Shown in pieces: positions 23,922-35,452 of a stretch of 64,000 nt of DNA. Below the pieces are notes generated by a model that was not told the origin of the DNA, did no database searches, and was given only the letters and a program-made list of their open reading frames with translations. Source of the DNA: Bemisia tabaci (Eukaryota; Arthropoda; Insecta; Hemiptera; Aleyrodidae); the NCBI RefSeq assembly GCF_918797505.1, contig NC_092793.1, forward strand, positions 71,605,660-71,669,659, in the 5' to 3' direction. Position numbers and translations under genes: made by a program. The first letter of the stretch is position 1. Each line of letters opens with the position of its first letter.

Positions 23922-24568
23922 TACTTTAGGCTTGTAAAAAACAGTTCGTTCCTTCATTTCTATGCAGTTTTTTATTACTAAGAGCTGAAAAATTATCGAT
24001 GCATTCTACCGGCAAAAAAAAAAAAAAATAATAATTACGGAACAGCAGAATGTCTCGCTAAGAGAGTTTCACCTCTAAAGATCATTTAAATTTTTTACTC
24101 TCTTTCAGCCTCATTTGAACGACACTCCTCGAGTGATTTTGTCATGGAAGTTGACTTTGGCGGAGAACAAAATGAGAGTAAGAGAGAATTAGCAATTTCA
24201 ACACGAAAGTGTTGAAGAGCGGACAGAAATCCAGGTTCATATCCGCTAAGCGTAAATTGATCATGGGAATGAACAGAAAATGAATGTACATCTCGATTGC
24301 ATGGGTTGGATACTTTTGGAGAAGCCAATCCAGCATTTTAAGCCACATCCATCATCGTTTCTTAAAGTTTGAAAAATTAACGAAAAATTCAAGTTTCCAG
24401 TCGAAATATGCTCCGTCTTACCAAGTTTCACAAAAATCGATTGAACAGGAGCAGCATTTTAACATTTAGCAAGAATTTTCCGCCATCATGGATTTTCGAA
24501 TTCTGAACATTCGATTGGAAAGCCGAGTTTCCAGAAAAGATAACCTCCTGAAATCAAAATTTACCAAT

Positions 24569-25036
24569 TGGCAATGCAATTTACTGGAGTTAGGTTCTAG
24601 CCTAAGAATACAACTATTTAAACATAGGTGTGTCGCACAGTATCACCCACAATTGAAGGCGTTTTATATTGGCCCGACCGCGACCTACGGAGAGCGGAGT
24701 CTTGATGTGTTTACTGGGGAGTAATATCTGCTTAGACACTTCGAATGCAAAATGTTTAATTGATTTTCATTTGTAGTGTCACGGAGCGCCTAAAATGACG
24801 TTTCGGGTTAAAATAAAGTTAGACCTTATATAAACCGAAAGTTGAAAGTCTGAATTTTTCATGCTAAGAGGCTCCTTTTCCAACGGCGAGGACAACACAT
24901 CAAGACTCCGCTCTCCGTAGATCGCGGTCGGGCCAATATAAAACGCCTTCAATTGTGAGTGATACTGTGCAACACACCAAAGTTTAAATAGTTGTATTCT
25001 TAGGTTGGAACCTAACTCCAGTAAATTGCTTTGCCA
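24569..25036. mobile_element. Inverted-repeat element, ~468 bp
   Basis: The arms of about 143 bp are near-perfect complements. The left arm (24569-24712) includes GCAATTTACTGGAGTTAGGT-like sequence and ends in GAGTCTTGATGTGTTT. The right arm (24894-25036) starts AACACATCAAGACTCCGCTC. The spacer is about 180 bp. It abuts a family K relic on its right. The 78-codon frame over the left arm is not supported as a gene. Confidence 0.8.
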
Positions 25037-25039
25037 AAT

Positions 25040-25190
25040 AAATCATCGACTACGGATATTGTCCTATTAGAAGCTATGGCTAAAAATCGATTTTTAAAGT
25101 GCCCGTTGCGAGCATTCTGATGATCGATCCTTTTCCTTATACTTAAATGGTACATCAATCGATACATCGCAAGGCACGCCACGCGTCAGT
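25040..25190. mobile_element. hAT-type MITE family K, degenerate copy
   Basis: Inner words AAAATCGATTTTTAA, GATGATCGATCCTTTTCC, ACATCAATCGATACATCGCA and AGGCACGCCACGC follow the same order as the intact copy at 35453-35615. The right tip has decayed to GCGTCAG and the left tip is lost near the neighbouring inverted-repeat element. Confidence 0.6.
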
Positions 25191-26066
25191 TTTCCATGTC
25201 AAGGACAGTCAGGCGGTGCCGAGAGAGCCGACTGCTCTTGTAGAGAGAAAAAAGATACAGATTGCAAGTTGGGAAGATTTTACGGCCGTTGATTACGGCC
25301 AGACCTTTCACCTGTAGAAACATGGATCACTCAAAATAATTAATAATCTTCTCAAGATATATGAGCTGACTTCAGACAGACTTCATGCTTAAGCTCTTTA
25401 CGTTCATTGTCCGGCTAGATTTTTCGCTAATGTAGACGCGCGGACTCAATGAGCGTCCTAAATGTTTGAATGCACCTCTAACGACTTTTCCCCTCCCTAC
25501 CGACGAGGAGAACACGGTATATATCCAAATTAACAACCTAAGATCCATTCACGCGTACAATTAAGCGTGGCTGGAGAGGGGTACAGGGGCCAAAAGTCGG
25601 AGGCTTGTAAAGACAGAATAATTGCCAAACGAGAGCTCTTAATTAATCCACTATTAGCCGCTGAATGGCTTTAGTCGGGGCTCGGGGCTCAGAGCTGAAA
25701 TGGTAAAAGGCACGCCAGTGTCGCCATCACCACTGCCGATGCGATCTCTGGCGTTTTAAACCTAATTATGGTCTCTCTAAGTGCTTCCTGACATCCAGCA
25801 CTGCCATGGCGCTCCGCGGGGGCTTGGAAATGCGGAAATAATAATCTACAGTATAAGTTGCCACGTTTAAGCCGCACAATTTTACCACGTTCCGATCCAC
25901 TGAATGAGCATTTTATCATTAGTTACGATAGTTTGATGAGAGTCAATGCTTTGTGGCATGCTCACATGTTCACTCTAACGTGCGCAGCAAAAAGGCAACA
26001 CATGGATAGCAATGGCAGAGGCACACGTGGCCCATAAATCGGGTGGAGGGGGGTGTTCTTAAACAT
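25191..26066. other. No gene or element recognised
   Basis: Mixed composition with short frames only. Confidence 0.5.
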
Positions 26067-26377
26067 CAGGATGTCTACTAAAACAGGCTGGCCAAAAATC
26101 AGTACTTATACAGTACTCTTTCAGTACATTCCAAGGAATTTCAGTACCTACTTAACAGAAAAATTCAGTACTTTTTCAGTACCTCCATTTGACGAAATTC
26201 GAAAAATTTCAAAAATTTGAATTTCTCGCTCAAATTGCGACAAAAATGACAAAAAAACTTAAAAAATTCCGGACCTTCTTGTGGAATTTCCGCACTTTTT
26301 CAGTGCTTCGGGACCACCCTTAAAAAATCAGTACTATTTCTAGACTTCCCGAAAATTCCGTACTTGTAAACACCCTG
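26067..26377. mobile_element. Repeat family F, copy 2
   Basis: The fullest F copy: it begins CAGGATGTCTACTAAAACAG and ends CTTGTAAACACCCTG. The inner block from CATTTGACGAAATTCG to AAATTGCGACAAAAATGA is nearly identical to copy 1 at 14853-15133. There are many CAGTACTT words and no coding capacity. Confidence 0.85.
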
Positions 26378-27502
26378 TATAAAAGGTTTTCAGAAGTATC
26401 GATTTGTCATGTTGAGCAGGGATTGAATGGAACGACTCCTCTAACGAAATGTTCACCAATGCCATAAAATCCTTTTTGAAGCGGGAAGCTTAAAAAAACG
26501 CTACCTCACGCAGATTTTGAAATTAGGAGTGTATGTCAGAGATTGTCGATGCGCTCATCGTGATTTTTGAGACACTATCTATGAGTAACAACTCTTATTT
26601 GTGCTCTAGCAAAAGTTTACGACACGTCCCTCTTTACAAAACTTTCTGCATTTTAAACTCCCATTCGTGAAGATGATCATGTGACACCTACTGACGGGGA
26701 AAAATTGGGGCACGGCTAATTAGAATTGGTATGTCGCGCCATTTACCGTACGGGATTTTAAAGAGAGTCATTAAATACGATCAAATTTCCTCGTTCTTTT
26801 TTACTACTGGACAATAATTTTCCTACCTTTTCGATTGGAACCACAAGTTTGCTTTTTATTTAACATACGCCCGTGAAAAACAAGCTACCTTACTCAAGAA
26901 AAGGAGTGAAGTGAACATCTAACAGAAGCAGCCTCGCCAAGGTAATTAAAACTTGTCACACACAAACGCGTGAAACTGCGGCGAAAGTGGAAAAGAAAGG
27001 GACAGCGTCTCGTCTCTGCAGGAGTGTCGAACCCAAGGACAGTATTAATAATTCATGACTGTGAAGATATTTGAGGGGTGAAAGTAAATTACTCTCAGAA
27101 TCCCTTGAACTCGTGAGTTGAGGGACAGCTGGGCCGCTCTGCAGTCTAGGTTTCATCAGGATCTGCCGCTTAGATTGTTATTTACTCCCATCTCCTCATT
27201 TGCAAGCTGAGAACGGAACAAGTTAATAAAGAGTAGGTTTTTCAAGTTCATGTACCAGCTGTTGACTCGTCGCCGAACACACAGCTTGTAAAGTCGGAGA
27301 TGAAAGCCTCTCATTATTGCCATCGCTCGCGACGGTTGAAGAGTAGGTATTTAAAACCTGATAAGCGTCATAAGGTGTTGCTAAGATTTTGCAACTGCCT
27401 CTTTCATTTCTCGGGAATCTTGAGGCCTGAGCATAACAGTTCTTACTAGAGTACCTGTATTCGGGGGAGTACTGCCGTGTCAATTATTTTACTACAGGAA
27501 AA
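26378..27502. other. No gene or element recognised
   Basis: Mixed composition. Frames of 66 to 86 codons lack motifs. Confidence 0.5.
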
Positions 27503-27863
27503 GTGTGCCGCTCTCTGATTGGTCGGCTATCATGGAGCCCCAAAGTTGGCCTAATGTAAACTAACCCCAGCCCCTCCGCTCCTAGTTTGGCCTAATGTAA
27601 ACAAACAAAATGGCGACAAAGTTCTACAAAGTTCTAGACGTGATTTTGGATGTGATGGAAATTTTTTAATATCCAACTTCTGAATTGCTTGGACTCCAAC
27701 TTTGATGGATACTTATGCCAAAAATTAACCTTCGAGTGGGATTATCATTCATTTCTCAACCGAAAATACGTATTCCTCTATAAGTAGGGTTTTTTTACAT
27801 TGGCCCAACTTCGGAGCTCCATGATAGCCTAAAAACTGATGAAACAATCAGAGAGCGTATCAC
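27503..27863. mobile_element. TIR element, ~361 bp (family R)
   Basis: GTGTGCCGCTCTCTGATTGG on the left faces CAATCAGAGAGCGTATCAC on the right. The TIR then continues as GGCTATCATGGAGC / GCTCCATGATAGCC and AAGTTGGCCTAATGTAAA / TACATTGGCCCAACTT, with a short indel between blocks. A direct repeat, TTTGGCCTAATGTAAAC, occurs inside the left half. The layout recalls the element at 44491-44894 (CTCTGATTGG, GGAGCCC, AAAATGGCG), possibly the same superfamily. Confidence 0.7.
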
Positions 27864-29296
27864 GTATACATTTTATTTTGGTGGGTAAATGGGTCAAAAT
27901 TAATTCAAGAGACTTGGTAAAATCCCGGCGAGAATACGATCATTTTGTCAAATAGGAAGACGTGGCTACTTCAACTGGAGGTGCAGGAGTTTCAGCGCCC
28001 ATGGCATTCCTTTTTTGTACAATTTTCAGCTTGTCGGTTCGCCACCTACTTGAGGTTGTCGATTTCTATTTGCGACCCTTCTTCAAAGATCCTCTCGAAC
28101 AAAAGAAAGAATATCATGGTCTCAATATTTAGCCTACAGCTATATCCCCGAATTTTGCGAAAACAAAATTGAAAACTTTTCCTGGAGCACTGTGCTAATT
28201 TTAAATGAAATGCGGAAGGGATGCCTCTAAGAGTTTTTCCCTTCTTTTTGTGCGAAGCGCGCGCGCGGGGGGGGGGGGGGTACTAGGGGTTAAACAAAAA
28301 AAATCGAGGACCCTTGTGAGGGAACCAGGTGAGAGTGAGACAAATCGGCGCTTTTCATTCCCTCTACTAGCCTGGAAATAAAGTTGTTTCCGGTAAAGCA
28401 AGCAAAGGTCTCGCAACGGAAGGAGGAATGCTTTCGGTTGGTCGTATTAAACCATCCGGTCTCTTCAGGTAGATTTCCGGGAGGATGTTTCAAAATTGCC
28501 GTTTCCCATTCCTGTCTGCCGTTCTTACTTCATCTCATTATTTGGCTAAAAATTTGAGGTTGTTTTCTCAGTTTAATTAAACGAGAGGAGTAAAGTTATT
28601 AAAGAAACCAACGATGAGAAAAAAAAGTTAATCTCGTCAATGCTCAGAAGGAAACGAGAAAAAGAAAGGGAAAGCCGGTGAATAGAAAAAAGGAGAAAAA
28701 AAAATTGAGGGATTTCTCTCATCACACGCTACAAATACTCCTGTAAAGCGTTCAAAATTGCGTTCATTTTTCTTAAAACACATACTCCTTCGAGATCCGG
28801 TTTATTTTCGCTGTTCGACAAACACTCTGCGAGGATATTTCATGATGAGCGCCCGTGAATTCTGAGATTTGTTATCCGCTTCTCCCACTTTATCAATGTG
28901 CTTTGCCGCTTTTGGCCTCTCGTCGCTCCGAGTGGAGAAAGCTAAACTAATGTGTTACCTTATTTTTTAACTCACCACCGACAACAGTTTCACCGTTACA
29001 CATCTTTCATACGTTCCCCTCTATCCTAAGCTTTCTATCGTCTCCGTCTCAGATAAAGGCTCCTATTTTTTGCACAGCGCCCAGACTAAAGTTTTACGAC
29101 TCAGCGGTTTCATCCCTCTCTCTCTCTCATTTTCAACGCTCAATCCCACACTTGACTATTTATCCCCCCCCCCCCCCAATTTCTTCTCCTCCTCACATGA
29201 AAATTGATTCATGATACAGATGAATAGGAAAGAATCGACTGGACCACATTTTGGAATAAGGAACCGCTATAGCTAGCCTATTTTAGAAACAACATT
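27864..29296. other. No gene recognised; homopolymer tracts
   Basis: Contains a (GC)n then G14 tract at about 28258-28280 and a C-run at about 29166-29177. Purine-rich at 28600-28710. Frames of 67 to 75 codons lack motifs. Confidence 0.5.
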
Positions 29297-29865
29297 CAGG
29301 GTGCCCCAGAATTAAGTACGAATATTGAAGAAGTTGATTCTTTGGGTAAAAAAAAGACGTTTCAGTAGTATAAATTTTTTCCAAAAACGCTTTCCCCGGG
29401 GACCGCGGTCCACCAAAGTTGAGGGGAAAATCGTCTTTTTAACACCATGACAATTTTTATCAACCAATATTAATAAACATTGGTAACTGGGGGTAGTTTT
29501 TAGCGCTCTATTTTCATTTTTGACCTCCAAAAAAGGGAAAACACAATTTAAGGGTGGGGTCGGGGGGGGGGGGGGTTTAAGGGGTTTCGAACCTAGAAGT
29601 GGCTAAAATTAATTTATCCAGCGACAAGAATTGATTTTTGACGGCACCACTAGATTTAACGTTGAAAAGTATTGAGAAAATGTGTCTAGCGTTTTTTCGC
29701 TATGACTCACCGTTCGAAGTAATAAAGACTGATAGGGGATAATAGGGGGATAATGGGGCCCCCAGGGAAAGCGTTTTTGGAATTAACTGTATACCACAAA
29801 AACGCCTTATTTTGACCTAGAGAATAGACTCCTTCAATATCCGTGCTTAATACTGGGACACCCTG
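29297..29865. mobile_element. TIR element, 569 bp, CAGGGTG tips
   Basis: The left end CAGGGTGCCCCAGAATTAAG mirrors the right end, which reads CTTAATACTGGGACACCCTG. Inverted similarity continues through ATATTGAAGAAG and CTTCAATAT, and AAAACGCTTTCCC faces GGGAAAGCGTTTTTGG. A G-run lies at about 29563. The 72-codon minus frame in the left half is unsupported. The tips resemble those of the foldback at 3721-4719. Confidence 0.8.
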
Positions 29866-29873
29866 TACATGCC

Positions 29874-29951
29874 ATTGGATTCAGTATGCAAAAAGGTGCT
29901 TTTGTGGAAGAGTCAGAGATAAAGATTCCTTTTTGCAAAATGTAATCCAAT
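29874..29951. mobile_element. Hairpin element, family L (78 bp)
   Basis: ATTGGATTCAGTATGCAAAA faces TTTTGCAAAATGTAATCCAAT around a loop of about 35 bp. It sits 8 bp from the 569-bp element. A 69-codon frame runs across it without support. Confidence 0.65.
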
Positions 29952-30561
29952 TATGGGTCGATGAGGTTTCTTTCTTTCTACAGTTTCGCACGAGCCGAAA
30001 AAGTGCTTCCACAAAAATGGATGACTTTCTTGTTGTTGTATTTTTAAACTAAGCCTCCGTTCTTTCTCAAATTATCACTAATCGTCCAAAAGACTCCTAG
30101 AAATCGTTTGGATTATTAAAAATCGACTGATTTTATTTCAATTACACAAAAAGGGTATTTTTCATTATCATGCTAGGTTATTGTTATGCAAGACAGCTGT
30201 AAGTGCTATCTACTGCACTTTCTCGTGGTTACGTTTTGGACACACAACAAACACATTTTCATGTTAGAAATTGGCTTGTATATAATTCTTTTGGAAGTTT
30301 ACAAAATAAAAATCTAAAAAAAAAAAAAGAAATTGGCAGAAGAGGGCGGCACTTTACTTGAAAGCAAATTTCATTGACTGTCTGGAGGAAAATTGTCACT
30401 TACTGCTGTCTTGCCTGAAACTATGTCATTTTTTGCGCACTTAAGGCTTTCTCTAATGTCTCGTTTTCATGAAAATAAGATGAATTTTGCTGTTCTAGCT
30501 ATTTCAAAGATTTCATCTAAAAGAGAATAGACGAATTTTGAAGGAATAAACTCAATTTCGA
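29952..30561. other. No gene or element recognised
   Basis: AT-rich. GTGCTTCCACAAAAATGG at about 30004 is complementary to the GTGCTTTTGTGGAAGAG word at about 29897, so the family L hairpin may belong to a slightly larger structure. Confidence 0.4.
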
Positions 30562-33133
30562 AAAGAGCCTCCCTAAAAAAGGGCCTTTTTTGGCCCCTTT
30601 TCGGGAACCCGGGGATTTCCTTCGTTTGTGGCTTAAATGAAACCTTATGATGAGGTAAGCCTCCAGTAAAAATTTTAGCTTGAGTATACGTCTAGTTTCC
30701 GAGATACAGCGTTGCAAAGTTGGCATATTTGAGCTTTAAAATTCTCATATTCTCAGGTATCTTATTTTCTCAGAACGATTCAATTGGATGTTTTATGATA
30801 TTTTGTGACATTTTATCAAATGTTAGTATTATTATCGAATGCATATTTCAATTGAAACATTAATACTACTAATTCTGTTAAAACAACGTTGCAAAGTTGA
30901 CATAAAAACCTATAAAAAATGTTCATTTTATCAAGTTTCTTAACTTAAAAACGAACTTAGTGACGGCTAAAAGATATGCTTTTGGGGTTTAGATGCAATT
31001 TTATGATAGATTAAGGCTTTTGTTAAAATTTAACTCAAAATGCAAGTATAGTTTTAATGATACAGGGTTGCAAAGTTTATATATTTGAGCTTTAAAAATG
31101 TCTATATTTTTGAGTTCTGTGTTTAAGAAGCTACTTTTGTAGAATTTAATCACGATTTGAGGCAGGAAATCAACCATTTATGTCATCTGTAGATGAATGT
31201 TTGTATTTGAAGAAGAATTCTTTGACCGGTGGTGATACAGCGTTGCCATGCTTAAAACTTTGAACTCTGTATGGATTATGATTTTTTCTTGTTGAACATG
31301 ACTTCAATGGGTATCTTAACTCGTATCAAGGCAAAATATCAAGGGCTGATGTCAGTCCCAGGTAACGATTGGTTTTGGAAAAAATACTGCTGCCAAGTTT
31401 ATTCATAATTCTTTTCAAACAAAAAATAATAAAATGATTTTAAAATAAAGATGCTTCTAATTTAATTTTTTTACTTTTTTTTATTTTGTTTAATTTTTTT
31501 TGGTAATTTGTTTAGACTTTTGTGATTTTTTTATATTTATTTATGAATATCCGTGAAAATATTTTTTTCGATTGATACGTGAGTATAGTCTTGCCTTCAA
31601 ATATATAGCAAGTACCTCAACATGTTGCCGATTTTTTACTTTTACCAAGTATCTCAATTATTTTGAGGCATCTAGATCAAAGATATGTTTTCAACATGCT
31701 CTATACATATATGAGCTTGTTATGATTGGCACTGCCAAGACACTGCACCGTTGCGTATTGAGAAAATGCAACTTTTTTCCAGATATATTTCACTGGGAGA
31801 TGGATGTATTTTTTATCAGAATGGAGGGGTCAGCGAATGCTACCAAGAATTTACATCCAGTGCCGAGATCATAATGTGAATGCTTAAATCCATTTTGAAA
31901 TACAAGTATGAAACATGACAATAGCCTGGTCCTATTCTCTTCGGAATGCTGTCACTGTGACACAGAGGTCTTAATACTATGAGGACAACCCTCAACAAAA
32001 ATGGAACTTTAACAACTTATTAATGAAAAAATAGTTAGTAGCTATGCCGAAATAATAATTTTTGACAAATCCATGCAACAATATTTTAATAATTTTAAGT
32101 ATTTTATTCTTTTAATTTCTTTTTCTATAGATTTATTTATTTATTTTTATTTTTTTTTAATTTTCTCATCATTTGTAATTCTTAAGTCGAAGATATTCTA
32201 TTCTTTAAGGAACAATGAATGTATTGTCTGTATCAAGATTTATTTGTACTCAAAAAACTGGAGCGTTTCCATAGTTTATGTTCGTTTTTGCATTCTGCCT
32301 AAAAAAAAGTAAAATTGACAACCAAGGCAAGGTAGAATTTTTTAGATTTTGAAAGCAACACTGATGCTGAGCCATTCATTGTATGCCATAAATTCACTTG
32401 GATTACGTTTTAAAATCAGACAATTATTGGAAGTATCCTTATTTTAAACTTATTTTATAATGGAATGTTAATAGAAACTTAAATAAAATTGGCAACAGTG
32501 CCATTTTAATTCCAATTTTCACCTAGGATTGACAAAAGTCCTCCACATTTCTTTGTTTCACAATATCACTTATCAACATTGTTCAATCTTGTCTTCAATA
32601 AAATAACACAAAATAGACATTTTCCCAGATACAAGTTGAAAACTTTGCAACACTGTATTATCGTATCCTTTTATAAATTAAACTATGCATCTACGAGTAT
32701 CACTAATTGTTGATTCTATGCCCCAAAATACAGTTCGATCTTCAGTAATAGCGGTTTGTGAATGAGAAACTTTAAAAAATGAGCTTTTTAAAGCTGAAAA
32801 ATGTAAACTTAGCAACGTTGTACTGCCAAAACAAGGCTTACGCATGAGTCAAAATTCTTACTGGAGACTTTTCATATTATAATTTATCGTGTGCACCTCG
32901 TGTAAGTATTGTAAAGTCATTTTTGAAGTTGGTTTTTGGAAGAAAATCCATAAAAATATGAGAATTTTAAAGCTCAAATATGCCAACTTTGCAACGCTGT
33001 ATCTCGGAAACAAGACATATACTCAAGCTAAAATTTTTACTGGAGGCTTGTCTCATCATAAGGTTTCATTTAAGCCACATACGAATGAAATCCCCGGGTT
33101 CCCGAAAAGGGGCCATTTTTAGGGAGGCTCTTT
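30562..33133. mobile_element. 2.57-kb element with inverted arrays of ~175-bp units at both ends
   Basis: The terminal inverted repeats of about 185 bp (30562-30754 and 32950-33133) are nearly identical. Tips are AAAGAGCCTCCCTAAAAA and its complement. Inside each end the word GTTGCAA recurs at regular spacing. On the left it starts at 30711, 30888, 31067 and 31242 (spacings 177, 179, 175). On the right its complement GCAAC starts at 32991, 32812, 32647, 32492 and about 32355. Each left unit carries a degenerate GATACAGCGTTGCAAAGTT, and units 1 and 3 also share TATTTGAGCTTTAAAA. The middle (about 31430-32340) is very AT-rich and encodes nothing I recognise; the 100-codon frame at 31572-31874 is unsupported. 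A related solo unit is at 15967-16150. Confidence 0.8.
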
Positions 33134-33694
33134 GACCCTTACTACTCTCTTCGCTACAACGGCAGAGCGTTGGTTGTTACTGCGCGCATTGAAAAATGCT
33201 GAAGAATCGGAGAAAGGGACGGCTGCGATGAGTTGAGGTAAAAGGAATAGATTCCATAGGATTTGAGAATGATCACTAGTCTGTTTTAAATTAGAATGCA
33301 TCGGACGAGGAGAGTGGAAGAGAAAAGGAGAAGTTTCAGGCTCGGAAAATCTATTAAAACTGCTTTCAGTGATGTGAATAATTCATGACGGACTTCGAAT
33401 TTGAAAACAAAGTTGATAGTTTTCCTAGAAAGTTATATGTAGCTTATCAACAGATCTCTCAACTGGTTTGATTTTCTTCCTATCTCAAACTTTAAAGAAA
33501 GATAGGGAATAGTATACGTAAAGTGCTGTACGAAGGGGCGTTGTAAGCATGCAAGTATCTTACACGATCAATGATCCTGATTACAGCAAAAAAAAAATTG
33601 AATGAAGATGAAAATACAAAAATAGGTCCATTATGACGTTGAAGATGAAAGTCATATATCTTAAGGAACTTCTTCGGCATTTTCAACTCCCTTT
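33134..33694. other. No gene or element recognised
   Basis: AT-rich sequence with short frames only. Confidence 0.5.
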
Positions 33695-33905
33695 CCCCCT
33701 TCGTAACGCTTTGTGACGCGAACCCAGATCCCCCCTCATTACGTAACGCTTCACGGACCGACCCCTTAAAATAAAAAAAAATTGCGGGTAACTGTTAATA
33801 TATAGCTGGATAAAATTTGAGGTATTTTCAATGATACGCGCAGTGTAACGCCGACTCATATCGTCTCCCCTAGAACAATACGTAACTTATGAACGTTCCC
33901 TACAG
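33695..33905. mobile_element. Family N repeat, degenerate copy
   Basis: CCCTTCGTAACGCTTTGTGA, CATTACGTAACGCTTCACG and ATACGTAACTTATGAACGTTC recall the GTAACGC / CCATAAATTACGTAACGC words of the copies at 39265-39425 and 45135-45256. That motif is widespread on short DNA elements of insects (from memory). Boundaries are uncertain. Confidence 0.4.
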
Positions 33906-34286
33906 CCTAACTTGTCAAATGCGTGGGTAAGTGAAAATGAAGCAACGTTGATTATTTCGTCCGAATCCATTTGCTAATTGTTTAAATACATGTTTGTCTT
34001 CCTTTTCCCATTCATGAGAAAAGTGAGATTCCCTTTGAAGGTCATAAGTATTACAAACGGACGGATAGGTAGCTTAATTGCATTTCACGTTGGATTATTC
34101 CCTCGTGCGATTATTTTTCTTAACAGACATTTAAACAAGATACCACCTTAAAATTTGTGCGATTTGAATAGCATATTTGCATGCTTTTAAGTCATTACGT
34201 TGCTTACAATTCAAGTTCTTTGGAGAAAAAATTAAACACCTACGCTGCAATGTTTTAAAGTTTCAGCACCTATTTTGATTTTTTGG

Positions 34287-34400
34287 AAGGAAACCAACCA
34301 ATATTCCCCTCAAAAATCGTTGCGATTTTTTTTTTTTGCCAGTATGAAGGTTATATTTCCACAATATTTTAAGCAAAAATTTTGATTGGTTTCCTTTAAT
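34287..34400. repeat. Loose inverted repeat
   Basis: GGAAGGAAACCAACCAATAT faces TTTTGATTGGTTTCCTTT across about 110 bp, with a T-run in the middle. Probably a degenerate hairpin element. Confidence 0.4.
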
Positions 34401-34508
34401 AAAATAGAATAGGAGATTTGATTAAGAAACACCACGATAAAAATGAAACTGTTTTGCTTGACATCTTCCAAATAAATGATTAACAAACTTCACAGTTGAC
34501 ACACTTAC

Positions 34509-34555
34509 GACTGGCACTTGGCAGACTAACTTATCATCCATGTAACAGCACTCAC
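34509..34555 (-). other. Candidate 47-bp micro-exon / recursive splice site
   Basis: On the minus strand a pyrimidine-rich stretch ending TTTTCATTTTGTTTCAG is followed directly by GTGAGT. After 47 bases comes the donor GTAAGTGT. If the CAG is an acceptor, the exon reads (two bases) then ECCYMDDKLVCQVPV, open in one frame and ending in phase 0. The CAG|GTGAGT junction is at the same time a consensus donor, which is the layout of a recursive splice site. I do not recognise the peptide, and no flanking exons are visible in the window. Confidence 0.35.
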
Positions 34556-34712
34556 CTGAAACAAAATGAAAACTGAAATGAGCACAACTGACACATTACA
34601 CGAAAAAAACGGAAGTATATCATTAACAATACGCATTGATAACAGTTTCAAGAACACTCTGGGTCATTTCAAACATGCATAAGAATGTTAATTATACATA
34701 CAAACATACATC

Positions 34713-35201
34713 AGGGCCGCTTTCATAGCGCTGTCTGGCGCTCTGCGACACCTAACCGCCATAACGCCGATCCTCTTAAAGCTCTTCTAGGAATTTGACT
34801 ATTTCTGCCAAACGTAAACTGTGTGAATCATGACGTGAGCCCTGTTATGCATATATTCTTATGGGTCTCAGAGCTCACGTCTTAATGCGCACATAGTTTC
34901 GTTCGGCAGAAATACGTCCAATCAGCACTTCCTGATTCCATAAAAGAAAACCCAGTCGCTATCCTGGACACCCGCTTCGTCTCCTCTCAGGTGGAACCTA
35001 ATCAAGCCTCTTTTTTGGCAGCTCATCTTCCGTCCTCCTGTTGACATGACCATACCAGACTAGATTCTTGGGCTGATTTTCATCAATACGAATTTCATGA
35101 ACTTTTAAAATAGATGGTTTCTCAAGACAACGACACCGCTGGTAAACTTTAACTGCGTTGTTCTCAATTTCTCTGACTTTGAGATTTTCGCAAAATATCA
35201 A
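34713..35201 (-). pseudogene. LINE ORF2 C-terminal relic, split by a hairpin element
   Basis: The minus-strand frame from 35201 contains NLVWYGHVNRRTEDELPKKR, then LD, an in-frame stop where a Trp is expected, and VPPERRRSGCP. This is the typical LINE tail (W-Y-G-H-V, L-P-K-K, D-W-V-P-x-x-R). Beyond about 34926 the reading breaks into a family D hairpin. It resumes below 34790 with the 3' end of the same kind of element, GTGTCGCAGAGCGCCAGACA, which parallels the end of the copy at 44021-44216. 5'-truncated, with a stop, and interrupted, so inactive. Confidence 0.75.
34790..34926. mobile_element. Family D hairpin element inserted in the LINE relic
   Basis: The arms are GAATTTGACTATTTCTGCC and GGCAGAAATACGTCCAATC, each followed inward by AAACGTAAACTGTG and its counterpart CATAGTTTCGTTC. 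The middle repeats GACGTGAGCCC / GAGCTCACGTC as an inner stem. Other D copies lie at 58265-58634 and 61060-61146. Confidence 0.7.
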
Positions 35202-35280
35202 TTTTAAGAGTTTTTGGGTATTTCTTCGTCAAATGATAGTGAGTTCACTCTTCTCGATTTCATAGTTTGTTCATATCTAA

Positions 35281-35425
35281 ACTGAAGAAAAGTCACGGGT
35301 TATGTAGACATATCGTCCGTTCTGAACTCGGAGACCCGAGGTTTCGGGTGCTGAAGCGGTAGCTTCGACCACTCAAGGTTCAGAGGCCAGGGCAACGAGC
35401 CCAACACCTGGGACATTCGGCCACT
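35281..35425. mobile_element. Family O element, degenerate
   Basis: GGGTTATGTAGACATATCGT, TCGGAGACCCGAGGTTTCG and GGGTGCTGAAGCGGTAGCTT follow the same order as the hairpin element at 62337-62536. The right half no longer mirrors the left, so it is decayed or truncated. Confidence 0.55.
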
Positions 35426-35452
35426 GATTGTGAGCCGGGAGCGGATGGTATA

